The position numbers and the translations under genes are program-made. Shown here piece by piece: positions 40,754 to 41,525 of a stretch of 41,525 nucleotides of DNA; positions within the stretch are counted from its first letter, which is position 1, and each line of letters begins with the position of its first letter. The DNA comes from Syntrophobacteraceae bacterium (lineage in GTDB: Bacteria; Desulfobacterota; Syntrophobacteria; Syntrophobacterales; Syntrophobacteraceae), in the NCBI GenBank assembly GCA_017881795.1, contig JADGQM010000003.1:1-41525 (forward strand), written 5' to 3'. The notes under the pieces were generated by a model. That model ran no database searches. It had not been told where the DNA came from and saw only the letters and a program-made list of their open reading frames with translations.

Positions 40754-41278
40754 ATGAATCCAGAAAGAGCTGATTCGGAGGTGATCAAGGCCATCGCCGA
40801 GCGGCGCAGTGTGAGAAACTTTACCGACGCACCTGTGGACCGTCACGTGATACGGGAAATTGTGCGAGCGGCCTCTTGGGCTCCTTCAGGGTTGAACAAC
40901 CAGCCCTGGCGCTTTGCCATTGTTTGGGACCAAAGCCTGAAAGAAGAGCTCGGGCGCTTGACCCGGTACTCTGCCGTCCTGAAGAATGCGGCGGTTCTGA
41001 TTCCCGTCTTTTTGGACAGGGATAGTTCCTACGATCGCGTCAAGGACTGCCAGGCCATCGGCGCCTGTATGCAGAATCTCTTGCTGGCGGTGCATTCCCA
41101 TGGCCTCGGAGCAACCTGGATCGGGGAAATTTTGAAAAATAAGGAGCGAGTTCTCAATCTGCTCGAGTTGCCGGATCGCCTTGAGCTCATGGGCGTCGTG
41201 GCCATCGGCCACCCTCTCCATCGGAATCAGACTTCACATCGCAAACCGATAGAAGAGCTCGTGGTGCTTGAAAAATAG
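40754..41278 (+). CDS. Nitroreductase-family FMN-dependent oxidoreductase
   Basis: This 174-residue flavoprotein has the family's FMN-binding start (AIAERRSVRNFTDAPVD), the SWAPSGLNNQPWRF motif, and LGATWIGEILKN with the C-terminal GVVAIGHPLH. It probably reduces a quinone, nitro compound or flavin using NAD(P)H, but the substrate is unknown. AAAGGAG lies five bases before the start. The MBL-fold gene follows after 25 bp on the same strand. Confidence 0.92.
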   Translation: MNPERADSEVIKAIAERRSVRNFTDAPVDRHVIREIVRAASWAPSGLNNQPWRFAIVWDQSLKEELGRLTRYSAVLKNAAVLIPVFLDRDSSYDRVKDCQAIGACMQNLLLAVHSHGLGATWIGEILKNKERVLNLLELPDRLELMGVVAIGHPLHRNQTSHRKPIEELVVLEK

Positions 41279-41303
41279 GGTATTCAAACAGGGAAGGTAG
41301 GCA

Positions 41304-41525
41304 ATGATCCTTGAAACTTTTGTCGTCGGCATGCTCCAAACCAACTGCTACCTCCTGGGCGACAACCAAACACATGTGGCAGTGGTAATCGATCCGGGAG
41401 GTGACAGCGAGCGGATCGCAAAGAGAATCCAGCAACTGGGACTGAACCTTGTGGCGATTCTCAATACCCATGGTCATTTCGATCACATCATGGATGCCTG
41501 GGCCTTGAAGCAGCGGTCGGGAGGT
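41304..41525 (+). CDS. MBL-fold hydrolase (glyoxalase II-like), N-terminal part only
   Basis: The first 74 codons of a metallo-beta-lactamase-fold protein run off the window end. The start MILETFVVGMLQTNCYLLGD and the zinc motif NTHGHFDHIMD match the short glyoxalase II-like (YcbL-type) hydrolases. The ATG follows AAGG closely. Function beyond thioester-hydrolase-like fold cannot be judged. Confidence 0.88.
   Translation, partial: MILETFVVGMLQTNCYLLGDNQTHVAVVIDPGGDSERIAKRIQQLGLNLVAILNTHGHFDHIMDAWALKQRSGG

Noticed and set aside
1-41525. CRISPR arrays, tRNA/rRNA genes, insertion sequences and prophage genes
   Set aside because: No regularly spaced direct repeats, no tRNA-like cloverleaf, no transposase, integrase or phage structural ORFs were seen.

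Overview
The window reads as one chromosomal stretch of a Gram-negative bacterium. It has a full outer-membrane toolkit: Tol-Pal, an Omp85 protein, Mla lipid transport, lipoproteins with clear lipoboxes, and an RND pump. The style of HisF, the CBS-ACT AcuB protein, the CoA-transferase/GNAT fusion and the intergenic palindromes suggest a deltaproteobacterial (Desulfobacterota-type) lineage. That placement is inference from family resemblance (about 0.55), since no rRNA or marker tree is available. I see no tRNA, rRNA, CRISPR array, prophage or insertion sequence.

Layout. 1-2.4 kb (minus): tetR, then a membrane fusion protein, then an RND pump gene running off the edge; a strong promoter with an overlapping palindrome lies before tetR. 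2.7-10.8 kb (minus): cobB/sir2, tolQ, tolR, tolA, tolB, pal, cpoB and an Omp85/TamA-like gene, with two 7-bp tandem repeats in the gaps. 10.9-12 kb: a LysM lytic transglycosylase, with a paralogue at 22.3 kb. 12.1-18.9 kb: a CoA-transferase/GNAT fusion facing acuB, acuC and acsA, which looks like a reversible-acetylation circuit for acetyl-CoA synthetase. 18.9-20.4 kb: a small toxin-antitoxin island with one intact pair and one wrecked, chimeric toxin. 20.7-27 kb: an MBL-fold hydrolase, ndk, the second transglycosylase, an ECHDC3-like crotonase and a GlnD homologue with a ruined nucleotidyltransferase motif. 27.3-31.4 kb: hisH-hisF, a sugar-nucleotide epimerase and a phosphohexomutase. 31.7-35.8 kb: a small membrane protein, a cysteine synthase fused to a catalytically dead cysteinyl-tRNA synthetase, and a class II aldolase-family protein. 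36.4-41.5 kb: an L,D-transpeptidase followed by an Lpp-like lipoprotein, the mla operon (STAS-mlaF-mlaE-mlaD), a nitroreductase and the start of an MBL hydrolase.

Two themes tie the genes together. The first is envelope maintenance: Tol-Pal, Omp85, two MltD-like enzymes, the L,D-transpeptidase/lipoprotein pair and Mla. The second is acetate/CoA metabolism under acetylation control. The most unusual items are proteins in which a familiar enzyme domain has kept its fold but lost its catalytic residues: the CysRS half of the CysK fusion, the CoA-transferase half of the GNAT fusion, the GlnD nucleotidyltransferase motif and the crotonase. The intergenic space is rich in palindromic repeat families: CCACGAAG hairpins, a GTAG-type REP pair, and others.
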